64,000 bases of DNA from assembly GCF_000938305.1 (NCBI RefSeq), contig NZ_JYMT01000006.1:124001-188000 (forward strand). Direction: 5' to 3'. The notes under the pieces were generated by a model. That model did not search any database. It saw only the letters and a program-made list of their open reading frames with translations, and was not told the DNA's origin. A program made the translations under genes and the position numbers. Below, in pieces: positions 1 through 8,551 of this stretch. Origin of the DNA: Bradyrhizobium sp. LTSP885 (lineage in GTDB: Bacteria > Pseudomonadota > Alphaproteobacteria > Rhizobiales > Xanthobacteraceae). Numbering within the stretch: the first letter of the stretch is position 1; each line of letters begins with the position of its first letter.

Positions 1-1040
1 TGCGCGCGGAGTGCGTCTGCCATCGCCTTGAACGTCGTGAAAATGTCGGTATTGTTCGATTTTCCTCCGATGATCAGAAGCACGTTCGCTCCCATCAACC
101 AATGTGAAAAACAGCTCCGCGCCACATCGCGCATCTTCGTGTAGGGCGGATTCCCACCGAAGTCAGACGATATGATCGCATCGTCTCCCAATATTTCGGA
201 CACCAGCGAATTCGCTCCTCCGCCGAAAGTCGGCGCCAACACGGTACCCCCGGGATTAACAACGTACACGTCGCTTTGCCCCTGGTGGGTCCGAAGCTTG
301 TTGATCTCGGCTTCGAATTCGGAGAGATCGTATGAGAGAAGGTCGGCAGGCAGGTCGAGGCGCCCCGTTCGTGTGTCGTCGCGATCGAACGCGCATTTGA
401 AGTCGCAAGCCATTGGCAGCAGCCGGCCCGCCGATTCCTCTCCCAGACGGATGGGATTGATCTCTAACGAGGAGATTCCGAAGCCATGCACCAGGTCCCA
501 TAGCCTCGGCAGATACTGCGCGAGCGGGGAAACGATCTGCCTGGGTGCCTTGAGATCCGATAAGGCGTTCGAGATGACGAATGCCTTCAATCCGGTCAGC
601 GGATCGAAAGGAACTTGAGCGACTCGATCCGCGTCAACGTCCTCGACATCGACACCGCCGTGATGGGTGATGGTCAGCGTCGGCGCACGAAAGCGGGTCG
701 AATCCGAAATCGACACGTAAACTTCATGTTCCGAGGGGACGAAAGCCTCGTAGGTCACGCCGCTCGCCTTGACCTTGCGTTCGTCCGACCCATGTTCGGC
801 GAAAAACAATCGCTCCTTCTCGCGCAACGCCTGCGCGAGATGATCCGCGCTGGCGACGAGACCCGCCTTCCCCTTCTTTCCGAGCGCTCCGTAGAAGACC
901 GGCTTGATGACGATCTTCCGGTGCCGGTCGATGAGATCCTTGATCTCGGCGTTCGTCGCCTCCGGACCCAAGACCTCAGGATGCGGGAAATCGATCATCT
1001 TCAGAAGCTTCGAGCCGTAAAGCATCCCTCCGAGCTGCAT
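1..1040 (-). CDS. ATP-citrate lyase-like ATP-grasp + citrate-binding subunit (partial)
   Basis: The minus-strand frame is open from an ATG at 1040 to the left edge (346 codons, no stop seen), so the C-terminus lies outside the window. Residues about 1-210 look like the ATP-grasp half of ATP-citrate lyase/succinyl-CoA synthetase beta subunits: IKPVFYGALGKKGKAG near 45-60 and the metal-binding SLEINPIRLG at 191-200. Residues from about 255 match the citrate-binding domain of ATP-citrate lyase, with FGGGANSLVSEILG at 272-285. The family makes acetyl-CoA and oxaloacetate from citrate, CoA and ATP, or ligates CoA to a dicarboxylate; which applies here is unknown. A partner alpha subunit would be expected downstream, off the window. 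The gene has its own operator-promoter just upstream, so it is separate from the ABC operon before it. An in-frame stop precedes the ATG closely, which fixes the start region. Confidence 0.8.
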   Translation of the reverse strand, partial: MQLGGMLYGSKLLKMIDFPHPEVLGPEATNAEIKDLIDRHRKIVIKPVFYGALGKKGKAGLVASADHLAQALREKERLFFAEHGSDERKVKASGVTYEAFVPSEHEVYVSISDSTRFRAPTLTITHHGGVDVEDVDADRVAQVPFDPLTGLKAFVISNALSDLKAPRQIVSPLAQYLPRLWDLVHGFGISSLEINPIRLGEESAGRLLPMACDFKCAFDRDDTRTGRLDLPADLLSYDLSEFEAEINKLRTHQGQSDVYVVNPGGTVLAPTFGGGANSLVSEILGDDAIISSDFGGNPPYTKMRDVARSCFSHWLMGANVLLIIGGKSNNTDIFTTFKAMADALRA

Positions 1041-1071
1041 ATCGTCCTACCGTCTTAGTCGAGAAGGGGTC

Positions 1072-1101
1072 CAGTATATCAATGAATACATTTGCATACA
1101 A
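1072..1101 (-). promoter_or_regulatory. GntR-type operator overlapping promoter of the ATP-citrate lyase-like gene
   Basis: On the minus strand a -35 TTGTAT (1101-1096) and a -10 TATACT (1078-1073) are separated by 17 bp. The same stretch holds the island operator: on the plus strand arms ATGAATAC and GCATACAA with a 4-bp spacer (1082-1101). The start codon lies about 33 bp below the -10. A repressor bound here would cover RNA polymerase. Confidence 0.7.
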
Positions 1102-1205
1102 TACTTATCGCTGATGAGAAATATGGAGCGAGCGATCCGCGGCGCCGCGCGCAAATCACCAGACCGGAATCCGGCAGATCGCTTGTGCTGAGGGTTAAAG
1201 GAAGA

Positions 1206-2951
1206 CTATCCCGGCGGAAGCGCAGAAGCGCCTCGATCACGACGCAAGCGCTGGCCGATCACGACGATCGCCAGAAGTACGATTGTCTGGACGATCGCCA
1301 TCACGGCAACCGTGCTGGTGGAACTGCGTTGCCAGAAATCGAACATGGTGAGCGAAAAGACTTGGGTTCCGGATGTGTAGAGGAACAGCGCCGTCGCCAA
1401 CTCTCTAAAGGAAAGAACGAGCAGCAACGTCATAGACGCGAGAATGCCCGGCCACGCCAGCGGGGCGACCACGCGACGAAGCGTATAGACGAACCCAGCG
1501 CCGCACATGCGGGAACTCTCTTCGAGTTCCGGATGTATCTGCATCAAAGAGCTGGCGATGGCCCGCACACCTTGGGGCGCGAATTGCGAAACGTAAGCGA
1601 ATATGATTATCCAAAGGGTGCCGTAGAGGCCTATCGGGAGGCTGATCCATGACCAAAGATAGCCGAGACCGATGATGATTCCCGGTATCGCGATTGGTAG
1701 GACCGTGATCACGTCCAGAATCTTTCTGCCGGGGATTCGGGTTCGGTGCACAGTGTAGGCGATGGCGAAATAGAGTACGCTTCCGATGACGACGGTCGCT
1801 CCGGATACGAGCAGTGAATTGACGAAGGATGCCTTGATTACGGAGTTTTCGGAAGCAGCGACGAACTGTTCGACCGAGAATTGCCGGGGATCGAACATCG
1901 CGGAGACGGTGGAATAGAAGAGACTTTTACGCAGTGCGATGAAGAGCAGAGCGGCGTAAGGAAGAACGACTGCCGCAAACAGATACGAGAAGCCGACCAC
2001 GGCGAGTGGCCATCGGGCGCCGCCCAGCCCGACGGGCTTCGGTCTGAGCCCTTTTCCGGCCACGGTCACGAAACTTCGTTGGGCGAGGACGCGGCTCTGG
2101 ATCAAGACCAGCGTGACGGTTACCACGAGAAGAAGAGCTCCCAATGCCGAAGCCTGATTGACCCTTGGAGGAGCGAAGCCGATGAGCTCCCAGATCTTCA
2201 CGGCGACGAAATGGACGCCTCCAGGCTCTCCGAGAACGGCCGGGATCGAGAACAGCTCGATGAGCAGCACGAACACAAGGAGCCCGGACGAAAGCAGAGC
2301 GGGCAAAATCAGCGGAATCGTGACGCCGAATATGGTGCGCAGCCTGCCGGCACCACTCATCGCCGATGCCTCCTCGAGCGAGGCGTCCATGTTGCGCAGC
2401 GCCGATGCCACGAACAGGAAAACGTATGGCGCGTAGTAAATCGAGAAGACAAAGGCTACGCCTGTGAACGAGTAGATATTGACGACCCCTGGTAACCCCG
2501 CTGAACGGAGAAGGATGTTAAAGATGCCGCTTTGCGGGGAGCCGAGTATGTCCCAAGCGAACGCTCCTACGAGGGGGGGCACGAACATCGGCATCACAGC
2601 GACAGCCTCGATCATGCGCCGTCCGGGCACGTCCGTGCGGACAGCGAGCCATGCCAGACCTATTCCGATGATCATCGCTCCGCCGGTGCCGCTAAATGCC
2701 GCGCCGACGGTCGTAGCCAGGAGCGAGGAAAAGCCCGGCTCCATGAGGACGTTCGTATAGTTCCGCAGCGTCAAACCGGACCAGTCGAAGTGAAGCGCTC
2801 TGGGGGGTTCGGAGAGGAAAGAACCTATCAGCAGCACGCCGACCGGAAGCACGATCAGAACGATCAGAAGAACTGACAGCAAGGCGACGAAGAGCGGGCC
2901 GCCGAACCGTCCATAAGAGGCCCCTCTTCCAGCGATGAATGCCGGAATCAA
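1206..2951 (-). CDS. ABC transporter permease, fused two-domain FbpB/ThiP type
   Basis: 581-residue inner-membrane permease made of two binding-protein-dependent transport domains in one chain, as in iron(III), thiamine and 2-aminoethylphosphonate importers. Each half has about six hydrophobic segments and an EAA-type loop that contacts the ATPase: SLEEASAMSGAG near residue 195 and ELEESSRMCGAG near 475. The start is a TTG whose bases overlap the TGA of the ATPase gene upstream, an arrangement that suggests translational coupling; AAGG lies about 9 bp before it. It is the last gene of the aldehyde dehydrogenase - ATPase - permease operon. No solute-binding protein is encoded in this operon, so the binding protein must come from elsewhere. 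The substrate is not predictable. Confidence 0.85.
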   Translation of the reverse strand: MIPAFIAGRGASYGRFGGPLFVALLSVLLIVLIVLPVGVLLIGSFLSEPPRALHFDWSGLTLRNYTNVLMEPGFSSLLATTVGAAFSGTGGAMIIGIGLAWLAVRTDVPGRRMIEAVAVMPMFVPPLVGAFAWDILGSPQSGIFNILLRSAGLPGVVNIYSFTGVAFVFSIYYAPYVFLFVASALRNMDASLEEASAMSGAGRLRTIFGVTIPLILPALLSSGLLVFVLLIELFSIPAVLGEPGGVHFVAVKIWELIGFAPPRVNQASALGALLLVVTVTLVLIQSRVLAQRSFVTVAGKGLRPKPVGLGGARWPLAVVGFSYLFAAVVLPYAALLFIALRKSLFYSTVSAMFDPRQFSVEQFVAASENSVIKASFVNSLLVSGATVVIGSVLYFAIAYTVHRTRIPGRKILDVITVLPIAIPGIIIGLGYLWSWISLPIGLYGTLWIIIFAYVSQFAPQGVRAIASSLMQIHPELEESSRMCGAGFVYTLRRVVAPLAWPGILASMTLLLVLSFRELATALFLYTSGTQVFSLTMFDFWQRSSTSTVAVMAIVQTIVLLAIVVIGQRLRRDRGASALPPG

Positions 2952-4051
2952 GGCCGTCGGCCTTCTTGTGGAATCACGCGAGCGCTGCCTGGACGAACCC
3001 GCAGGCGCTTTTCAGCACCTTCCGTCAGCTCTGACGTAGTTCCCTGCACGATGACGTCGAACGGCGCATTACCCCACCGTACGGTGTAGCGCGTCGAGGT
3101 TCCTTGGTAACGAGTTTGCAGTAGCTCGACATGAAGCCAATCGCGGGAGCCGTCCGATTCATCGAGTATACAATCCTCGGGATGGATCATGACCTCGACC
3201 CTGTCCCCTTCGTGCAGGATTTCGTCCGAGTGTGCGGAGAAGGCTCGGCCACCCTCGGTCTTAAGTTCGGTGTCTCCTTGAGGCATCTGCTGGGAAACTA
3301 CGATTGCTTCGAAAATATTCGCCGACGATATGAATTCGGCCACAAACTTGGCATTGGGCCGCGCATACAGTTCGGCCGGCCTGCCGACCTGCACGACGCG
3401 TCCCGCATCCATGACCACGATCCGGTCGGCGAGCTCGACGGCCTCGGCTTGATCGTGGGTGACGTAGATGCTGGTCAATCCCGTGCGTCGCTGAAGTTCC
3501 TTGAGTTCAATCCTGAGGTGCTCGCGCAGCTTTAGATCGAGATTCGATAGAGGCTCGTCGAACAACAGAAGCGTGGGGTTCGCCACCAACGCCCTGGCCA
3601 GCGCCACTCGTTGCATCTGACCTCCCGAAAGGGCGGTTGCGGATCTCTTCAGCTCCTTCTCGAGGCCCACGACCTCCAGCGCCTGCTGCACCCGCCGCGA
3701 CAGGTCAGCCCCACGCACGCGTCGAACGCGCAAGGGATACGCAACATTCTCAAAGACAGTCATATGCGGCCAGATCGCATATGACTGAAAGACCATCCCA
3801 ATGTCGCGGCGCTCGGGGCGTACGAATACGCCTCTGCCGGGATCCGAAACGATGCGATTGTCGATTGCGATGGAGCCGTCGGTCGGATTTTCGAGACCGG
3901 CGATCAAACGCATCGTGGTCGTCTTGCCGCAACCGCTCGGTCCCAAGATGACGACGAATTCACCGTCCTCTATTCGGAGCGAAACGTCGTCGACGGCAAC
4001 GAACGCGCCGAAAGCCTTGCGAACGGATTTAAGCTCGCACTTTAAGGACAT
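2948..4051 (-). CDS. ABC transporter ATP-binding protein, PotA/FbpC type
   Basis: 367-residue ATPase that powers the adjoining fused permease. Visible motifs are Walker A GPSGCGKTT (37-45), the Q-loop MVFQSYAIWPH (about 86-96), signature LSGGQMQRVALARAL from 141, Walker B LLLFDEPLSNLD from 161, and the switch histidine in VTHDQAEAV. The last 120 residues form a TOBE-type regulatory domain typical of spermidine, iron and phosphonate importers (MalK/PotA subfamily). The ATG has GGAG 8 bp upstream. It sits 69 bp after the aldehyde dehydrogenase and overlaps the permease start by 4 bp. A second transporter ATPase of the same type lies at 35.4-36.5 kb, so the island carries two such systems. Confidence 0.9.
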   Translation of the reverse strand: MSLKCELKSVRKAFGAFVAVDDVSLRIEDGEFVVILGPSGCGKTTTMRLIAGLENPTDGSIAIDNRIVSDPGRGVFVRPERRDIGMVFQSYAIWPHMTVFENVAYPLRVRRVRGADLSRRVQQALEVVGLEKELKRSATALSGGQMQRVALARALVANPTLLLFDEPLSNLDLKLREHLRIELKELQRRTGLTSIYVTHDQAEAVELADRIVVMDAGRVVQVGRPAELYARPNAKFVAEFISSANIFEAIVVSQQMPQGDTELKTEGGRAFSAHSDEILHEGDRVEVMIHPEDCILDESDGSRDWLHVELLQTRYQGTSTRYTVRWGNAPFDVIVQGTTSELTEGAEKRLRVRPGSARVIPQEGRRP

Positions 4052-4120
4052 CGGCGGAACTCCGGATCGATGCTGCCCGACCCGCAGGCGATATCGGAAT
4101 CCGCCCGAGGGCCGTTTGTC

Positions 4121-5566
4121 TCAAGGATTGAGTGTGACAAGTCGCTCCTCGGTCAGCTCCCGTATTGCGTAGCGCGGGCCTTCATGACCGAAACCGCTGT
4201 CCTTTACTCCGCCGAACGGCATCGCGTCGGCACGCGCGCTCGACGTTTCGTTAATGTGCACAGAACCGAACCGCAGCTTCTTCGCCGCTGACACAGCTCT
4301 GGAGACGTCGCCAGCGAAGATGCCCGCCGACAGGCCATACGGCGTGGAGTTGGCCTCGGATACCGCTTTGCCGAGATCGGTAAACGGCAGAATCGAGACG
4401 ACGGGAGCGAATATCTCCTGATCGAGGATCTTCATGCCCGGAAGCGCGCCGGTTATGACCGTCGGCTTCATCACCGCATACGATCGCGTGCCGCCGGCGA
4501 CGATGCGCGCCTGGGCGAGCCGAGCCTCGTTGACCCAACTCTCTGCCCTCTCGGCCGAAGATTCGGAGATCATGGGGCCGACCACGGTCGTAGGATCTTG
4601 TGGGTTGCCCGCCTTCATGGCGTTCGCTGCGGAGCCAAGGCGCTCTGTGACCTCGTCCAGAACCGTCGATTCCACGTAAAGCCGCTGGATCGACGTGCAG
4701 ACTTGGCCGGCCTTGCGGAATGCCGCATTGGCAATCTTAGGAAGCGCCCTGTCGAGGTCGGCATCCGCGCACACAATCGTGCTGGCTATGGAGCCGAGTT
4801 CCAGTTGGGTGCGACGCAGTCCGGCTGCGGCCTGGATCGCGCGACCAACGCGGGTGCTTCCGGTGAAAGTGTAGAAGCCGATGGCCTGCTCCTCGAGTAA
4901 CCACGCCCCTGGCCCGTTTCCCTCTCCTTGAATCAGAGAAAGGAAACTCGGAGGCATCCCGGCTTCAAGGAGGATTTCGCAAAGAAGCGCCGCCGTCAGG
5001 GGTGTAAGAGCCGAGGGCTTGAGGATCACCGCGTTGCCCGCGGCGAAGGCAGGTCCGAGCTTGTGCAGCACTGTGTTGAGCGGAGAATTAAACGGAGTGA
5101 TCGCGCAGACAACGCCGATAGGGACGCGGACCGTAAAACCCAGACGCTCATGCTGACCGGGAGACGAGGCGAAGGAAACCGCCTCACCGACGATGCGAGT
5201 GGCCTCCTCCGCACAGAGGTTGAGGGTCACCTGGGCACGATCGACCTCCCCGCGGGCATCGACGGTCGTAAAACCGGCCTCCCTGATCATGAGCTCTACA
5301 AAGCGCTCCTTCGCAAGGCGCACCTGTTCGGCAGCCCGGCGCAACACAACGGCGCGCTCGACGGGCGGCAACGGTCCCTTCTCTGCCGCCTCGGTTGCGA
5401 CCTCGACGGCTGCGGCAACCTGTTGACGCGAGGCTTGCTGCACCTCGGCGAATGCTTCGCCGGTGTACTTGTCCATTACCGGAAAGACCCGTTCGCCGTC
5501 ATGCCAACGGCCTCCGATCAGGATTTTCCCGCTCGGCAACTGGCACGCTTGCCCGTCAGTAACCAT
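4121..5566 (-). CDS. Aldehyde dehydrogenase, lactaldehyde/phosphonoacetaldehyde dehydrogenase-like
   Basis: 481-residue NAD(P)-dependent aldehyde dehydrogenase. The oxyanion Asn is in ITPFNSP (154-162), the NAD loop is FTGSTRVG (234-241), the general base Glu is 256 in LELGSIAS, and the nucleophile Cys is 290 in GQVCTSIQR. The LELGS and GQVC[TS]-QR forms place it with the lactaldehyde, phosphonoacetaldehyde and sulfoacetaldehyde dehydrogenase branch rather than the betaine-aldehyde branch, which has LELGGK. I chose the ATG at 5566, which has AGGG 8 bp upstream, over a GTG three codons earlier that has no room for a ribosome site. It is first in an operon with an ABC ATPase and permease, behind a strong operator-promoter. 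It closely resembles the aldehyde dehydrogenase at 11.7 kb. Confidence 0.9.
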   Translation of the reverse strand: MVTDGQACQLPSGKILIGGRWHDGERVFPVMDKYTGEAFAEVQQASRQQVAAAVEVATEAAEKGPLPPVERAVVLRRAAEQVRLAKERFVELMIREAGFTTVDARGEVDRAQVTLNLCAEEATRIVGEAVSFASSPGQHERLGFTVRVPIGVVCAITPFNSPLNTVLHKLGPAFAAGNAVILKPSALTPLTAALLCEILLEAGMPPSFLSLIQGEGNGPGAWLLEEQAIGFYTFTGSTRVGRAIQAAAGLRRTQLELGSIASTIVCADADLDRALPKIANAAFRKAGQVCTSIQRLYVESTVLDEVTERLGSAANAMKAGNPQDPTTVVGPMISESSAERAESWVNEARLAQARIVAGGTRSYAVMKPTVITGALPGMKILDQEIFAPVVSILPFTDLGKAVSEANSTPYGLSAGIFAGDVSRAVSAAKKLRFGSVHINETSSARADAMPFGGVKDSGFGHEGPRYAIRELTEERLVTLNP

Positions 5567-5596
5567 GATGCACACCCTACGACCGCATAAAGCACA

Positions 5597-5626
5597 TTGT
5601 ATATCTTAGTATACAATACTATTCAA
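5597..5626 (-). promoter_or_regulatory. GntR-type operator on the promoter of the aldehyde dehydrogenase-ABC operon
   Basis: The best palindrome of the set: perfect 7-bp arms TTGTATA and TATACAA around a 6-bp spacer (5597-5616). Read on the minus strand, a -35 TTGAAT (5626-5621) and -10 TATACA (5603-5598) are spaced by exactly 17 bp. A third 10-bp unit ending in CAA (5617-5626) continues the 10-bp phase, so three units cover the whole promoter. Confidence 0.8.
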
Positions 5627-5709
5627 TCGCTGAACGCCACGCTTGCTCGACGACAAATGACGAGATTTTCAGTTGTCCGGGAGCTATGGGTATCGTTCCG
5701 ATGAACCCA

Positions 5710-7629
5710 TCATTGGCTCGACGAGAATTGGACGCCGGTGCCAGGCGCCGTAGCGGTGGGGGAGCGAGAAGCTGTGCCGGAAGCGGAACGTCTCCGTCCC
5801 AGGAGCTTTCTGACCGCCCCTGCGATGCCCTCTCGGAAAACCAGCACGCACACGATGAAGATCACCCCCTGCACCACCCCGACCCAGGCGCCGAATGGCG
5901 CAAGATAATATTCCATACTCGTAATCACCGTCGCACCGATTGCCGGGCCAAATATCGTTCCGATGCCGCCGACGAGAGTCATGACCACCACGTCCGCGGA
6001 GGTACCCGATGACACGTCGGTGAGAGTCGCCAATTGGACCGCGAGCGCTTTGAGGGAACCGGCGAGCCCGGCGAGGCCGGCGGAGAGAGTGAACACGATT
6101 ATCTTGTAATGGTCGACGTGATAGCCCAGAGATGTCGCCCGGGCTTCATTGTCGCGTATCGCCTTCAAGACGTGACCGAACGGCGATCGGACCACCCGGC
6201 GCACAAACCAGATGCTCGCGACGAAGACGGCGAGCACGAAGAAATAGAGGGTGCGATCGTCGTCGAGGGATAGGAGGCCGAACAACTTGCCCCTTGGAAT
6301 TCCCTGAAGGCCGTCTTCGCCGCCCAACAATTTCGTCTGGACGCAGAGGAAGAAGACCATTTGAGCCAAGGCGAGCGTTATCATCGCGAAGTAGATTCCC
6401 TGCCGACGCGTGGCGAGAGCGCCGAATAGGAAGCCGAGCATAGACGAACACGCCACCCCGAACAGAATGGCGACTTCTGGAGTGACGCCCCAGTATTTGG
6501 CAGCGTAGCCGCACATGTAGGCGGCGACACCGAAATAGGCCGCGTGACCAAAGGAGAGGAGCCCTCCGAAGCCGAACAGCAGGTTGAAGGCCGATGCGAA
6601 GATGGCGAAACACATGACTTTCATGACGAAAGTCGGATAGATGAAGAATGGCAGAGCGACGGCTGCCGCAACCATGATTGCCGCGATAGCGAGGATCGAC
6701 GCCGGTGAAAGGAGATCTGTCACCTCGCCGGAGTCCTCGCTATGCAATAGCCCCTGCCCTCTCGACGCTCCGACCCTGCCGAACAGCCCTTCGGGACGCG
6801 AAATGAGCACGAGGACCATTACGACGAAGATCACGCTGGTCGACGCGGGCGGATATAAATACTTGGTGAGACCTTCGATGACGCCGAGGGCGAGGCCCGT
6901 CACGACGGCGCCTCCGATCGAACCCATCCCGCCGATGACCACCACCGCGAACACTATGTTGATGATGTCCACGCCCATGTTGGGATTGACGGAGAAGATC
7001 GGCGCAGCGAGCGTGCCGGCGAGAGCCGCCAATCCTACTCCAGCGCCGTAAGTCAGGGTAATCAGCCTCGGCACGTTGACGCCGAACGCACCGACCAGCA
7101 CCGGATTTTCCGTCGCGGCCCTCAAATACGATCCGAGTTTAGTCTTCTCGATGATTACCCATGAGAGGAGACACACGACCAAAGACACGCCGATCACCCA
7201 TGCGCGATAAATCGGCAGATACATAAATCCGAGATTCCACCCACCACGCAGCTCGTCCGGGATGGAATAGGGAAGCCCGGCGCTACCGTATCTAATTCGG
7301 AACAGACCTTGGATGATGAGAGCGAGTCCGAAGGTTAGCAGCAGCCCGTAGAGATGATCTATTCGGTAGACTCTGGAGATGAGCGAGCGTTCGAGAATGA
7401 TACCCACCATCGCGGCGAAGAGCGGAGCGATCAGCAAGGACCACCAGAAGCCTATGCCGAGATAGTTCAGCAACATCCACGACACGAAAGCCCCTAGCAT
7501 ATACTGAGCGCCATGGGCGAAGTTTACGATGTTGAGCATGCCGAAAATGATGGCGAGCCCCATGCTGAGCAGCGCATAGAACGACCCGTTGATCAAACCG
7601 ACGAGAAGTTGTCCATATAGAGCGTTCAT
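5710..7629 (-). CDS. Branched-chain amino acid-type ABC permease, LivH-LivM fusion
   Basis: 639-residue inner-membrane protein in which the two permeases of a HAAT-family importer, usually separate genes, are one chain. Residues about 1-290 match LivH (GLINGSFYALLSMGLAIIFG near the start, GLAALAGTLAAP near 200). Residues about 320-610 match LivM (GFGGLLSFGHAAYFGVAAY and AIRDNEARATSLGY). The hydrophilic junction lies around 288-310. It stands alone on the minus strand, while LivG, LivF and a binding protein are 14 kb away and a second binding protein is at 42.6 kb. All are preceded by the same operator, so the pieces can be co-expressed. It is divergent from the first GntR gene. The substrate class is amino acids, amides or small organic acids. 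Confidence 0.9.
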   Translation of the reverse strand: MNALYGQLLVGLINGSFYALLSMGLAIIFGMLNIVNFAHGAQYMLGAFVSWMLLNYLGIGFWWSLLIAPLFAAMVGIILERSLISRVYRIDHLYGLLLTFGLALIIQGLFRIRYGSAGLPYSIPDELRGGWNLGFMYLPIYRAWVIGVSLVVCLLSWVIIEKTKLGSYLRAATENPVLVGAFGVNVPRLITLTYGAGVGLAALAGTLAAPIFSVNPNMGVDIINIVFAVVVIGGMGSIGGAVVTGLALGVIEGLTKYLYPPASTSVIFVVMVLVLISRPEGLFGRVGASRGQGLLHSEDSGEVTDLLSPASILAIAAIMVAAAVALPFFIYPTFVMKVMCFAIFASAFNLLFGFGGLLSFGHAAYFGVAAYMCGYAAKYWGVTPEVAILFGVACSSMLGFLFGALATRRQGIYFAMITLALAQMVFFLCVQTKLLGGEDGLQGIPRGKLFGLLSLDDDRTLYFFVLAVFVASIWFVRRVVRSPFGHVLKAIRDNEARATSLGYHVDHYKIIVFTLSAGLAGLAGSLKALAVQLATLTDVSSGTSADVVVMTLVGGIGTIFGPAIGATVITSMEYYLAPFGAWVGVVQGVIFIVCVLVFREGIAGAVRKLLGRRRSASGTASRSPTATAPGTGVQFSSSQ

Positions 7630-7661
7630 GAATTTCTCTAACCGAATACATAAGCCTTCGT

Positions 7662-7681
7662 ATGTATACGATTGCGTACAA
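7662..7681. promoter_or_regulatory. GntR-type operator between LivHM and the first GntR gene
   Basis: Arms ATGTATAC and GCGTACAA with a 4-bp spacer, in the 76-bp gap between divergent genes. A further half-site-like GAATACAT lies about 19 bp to the left (7644-7651), in the same 10-bp phase. Its place between LivHM and the regulator suggests both are controlled from it, including autoregulation of the regulator. No clear -35/-10 pair could be assigned. Confidence 0.65.
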
Positions 7682-7705
7682 TTGGCAACTTAAGGACTGT
7701 TTACA

Positions 7706-8551
7706 TTGTCGGCGCGCCTGCTTGAAAACCGGGCAAATATGTTCCATTTTGCTTTGCGGGACGACTCGGCTGCCCGCCGTGCACCGCAAAACGGCGGAAA
7801 TCCACCCCGAAGGGATATTGCGGACGTGCTCAAATCATCAGCAAAGCGAAATTCAACACGGAAGGTTGCTCCGGAACTGGTGGACGACCAAAACCTTTCG
7901 CGGGCCGACTACGTCTACAAGTGGCTTCGACTTTCGATTCGATCCGGAAAATTCAAGTTGGGCGACCGGCTCCGGGAGGTCGATCTCGCCGAACAGCTGA
8001 ACGTCAGTAGGACCCCCATCCGAGAAGCCATCCGACGTTTGATCTCGGACGGTCTTGTCGAGGGCGCACTTTCGCGGGGCGTCATGCTCATCGAGCTCGA
8101 CAAGCAGCAGGTCCGGGAAATGTACGCTCTCCGAGCATCGCTCGAGGGGACGGCGGCTCGTCTGGCGGCGCAACATGCCTCTCCTGGGGAAATTGCGGTG
8201 ATGCGGGAGCTTTTGGATAAGCAGAGTAAGGCCCTGGGCAAGGCTGAGGATCTCTCGCGACTGGACCGACATTTCCACCAAACCATCCATGAGGCTGCTC
8301 ACAATCGCTATCTTGCCCAGGCCCTCCTCCCGCTAATGGACTCGCTGGCCCTTTTGCCGGGAACTGTGTTTCAATTGTCCGAACGTGGTCCGCTCGCTAT
8401 CAAAGAACATACGGCCATCGTACGCGCCATCGAGGCCCGCGATGCGGACGCGGCGGAAAAAGCCGGCCGGCGCCATTTCCAGAGCGTTCTGGATATGAGG
8501 CTCATGATGATGATGGAAGCCGAAGAGAGGGCCGCGGCCGGTCATCGATAG
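7706..8551 (+). CDS. GntR-family transcriptional regulator, FCD subfamily (copy 1)
   Basis: Up to 281 residues. The winged helix lies at about 65-130 (GDRLREVDLAEQLNVSRTPIREAIRRL as parts), and the C-terminal all-helical FCD effector/metal domain has His in FHQTIHEAAHN, IKEHTAIV and RRHFQS. The start is uncertain. The first possible codon is TTG at 7706, an ATG follows at 7739, and a GTG near 7828 would give an N-terminus like the second GntR in this island. Residues before the helix-turn-helix look disordered. The recognition helix VSRTPIREA is identical to that of the second copy at 13.3 kb. It is divergent from LivHM over a shared operator, and its 3' end overlaps the convergent GMC oxidoreductase by 10 bp. 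It is a candidate regulator of the whole island. Confidence 0.88.
   Translation: MSARLLENRANMFHFALRDDSAARRAPQNGGNPPRRDIADVLKSSAKRNSTRKVAPELVDDQNLSRADYVYKWLRLSIRSGKFKLGDRLREVDLAEQLNVSRTPIREAIRRLISDGLVEGALSRGVMLIELDKQQVREMYALRASLEGTAARLAAQHASPGEIAVMRELLDKQSKALGKAEDLSRLDRHFHQTIHEAAHNRYLAQALLPLMDSLALLPGTVFQLSERGPLAIKEHTAIVRAIEARDADAAEKAGRRHFQSVLDMRLMMMMEAEERAAAGHR

Noticed and set aside
4121..5566. Complete phosphonate pathway in the island
   Set aside because: The fused ABC permease and aldehyde dehydrogenase type fit phosphonate use, but no phosphonatase, PhnA/PhnX or C-P lyase gene is present in the window.
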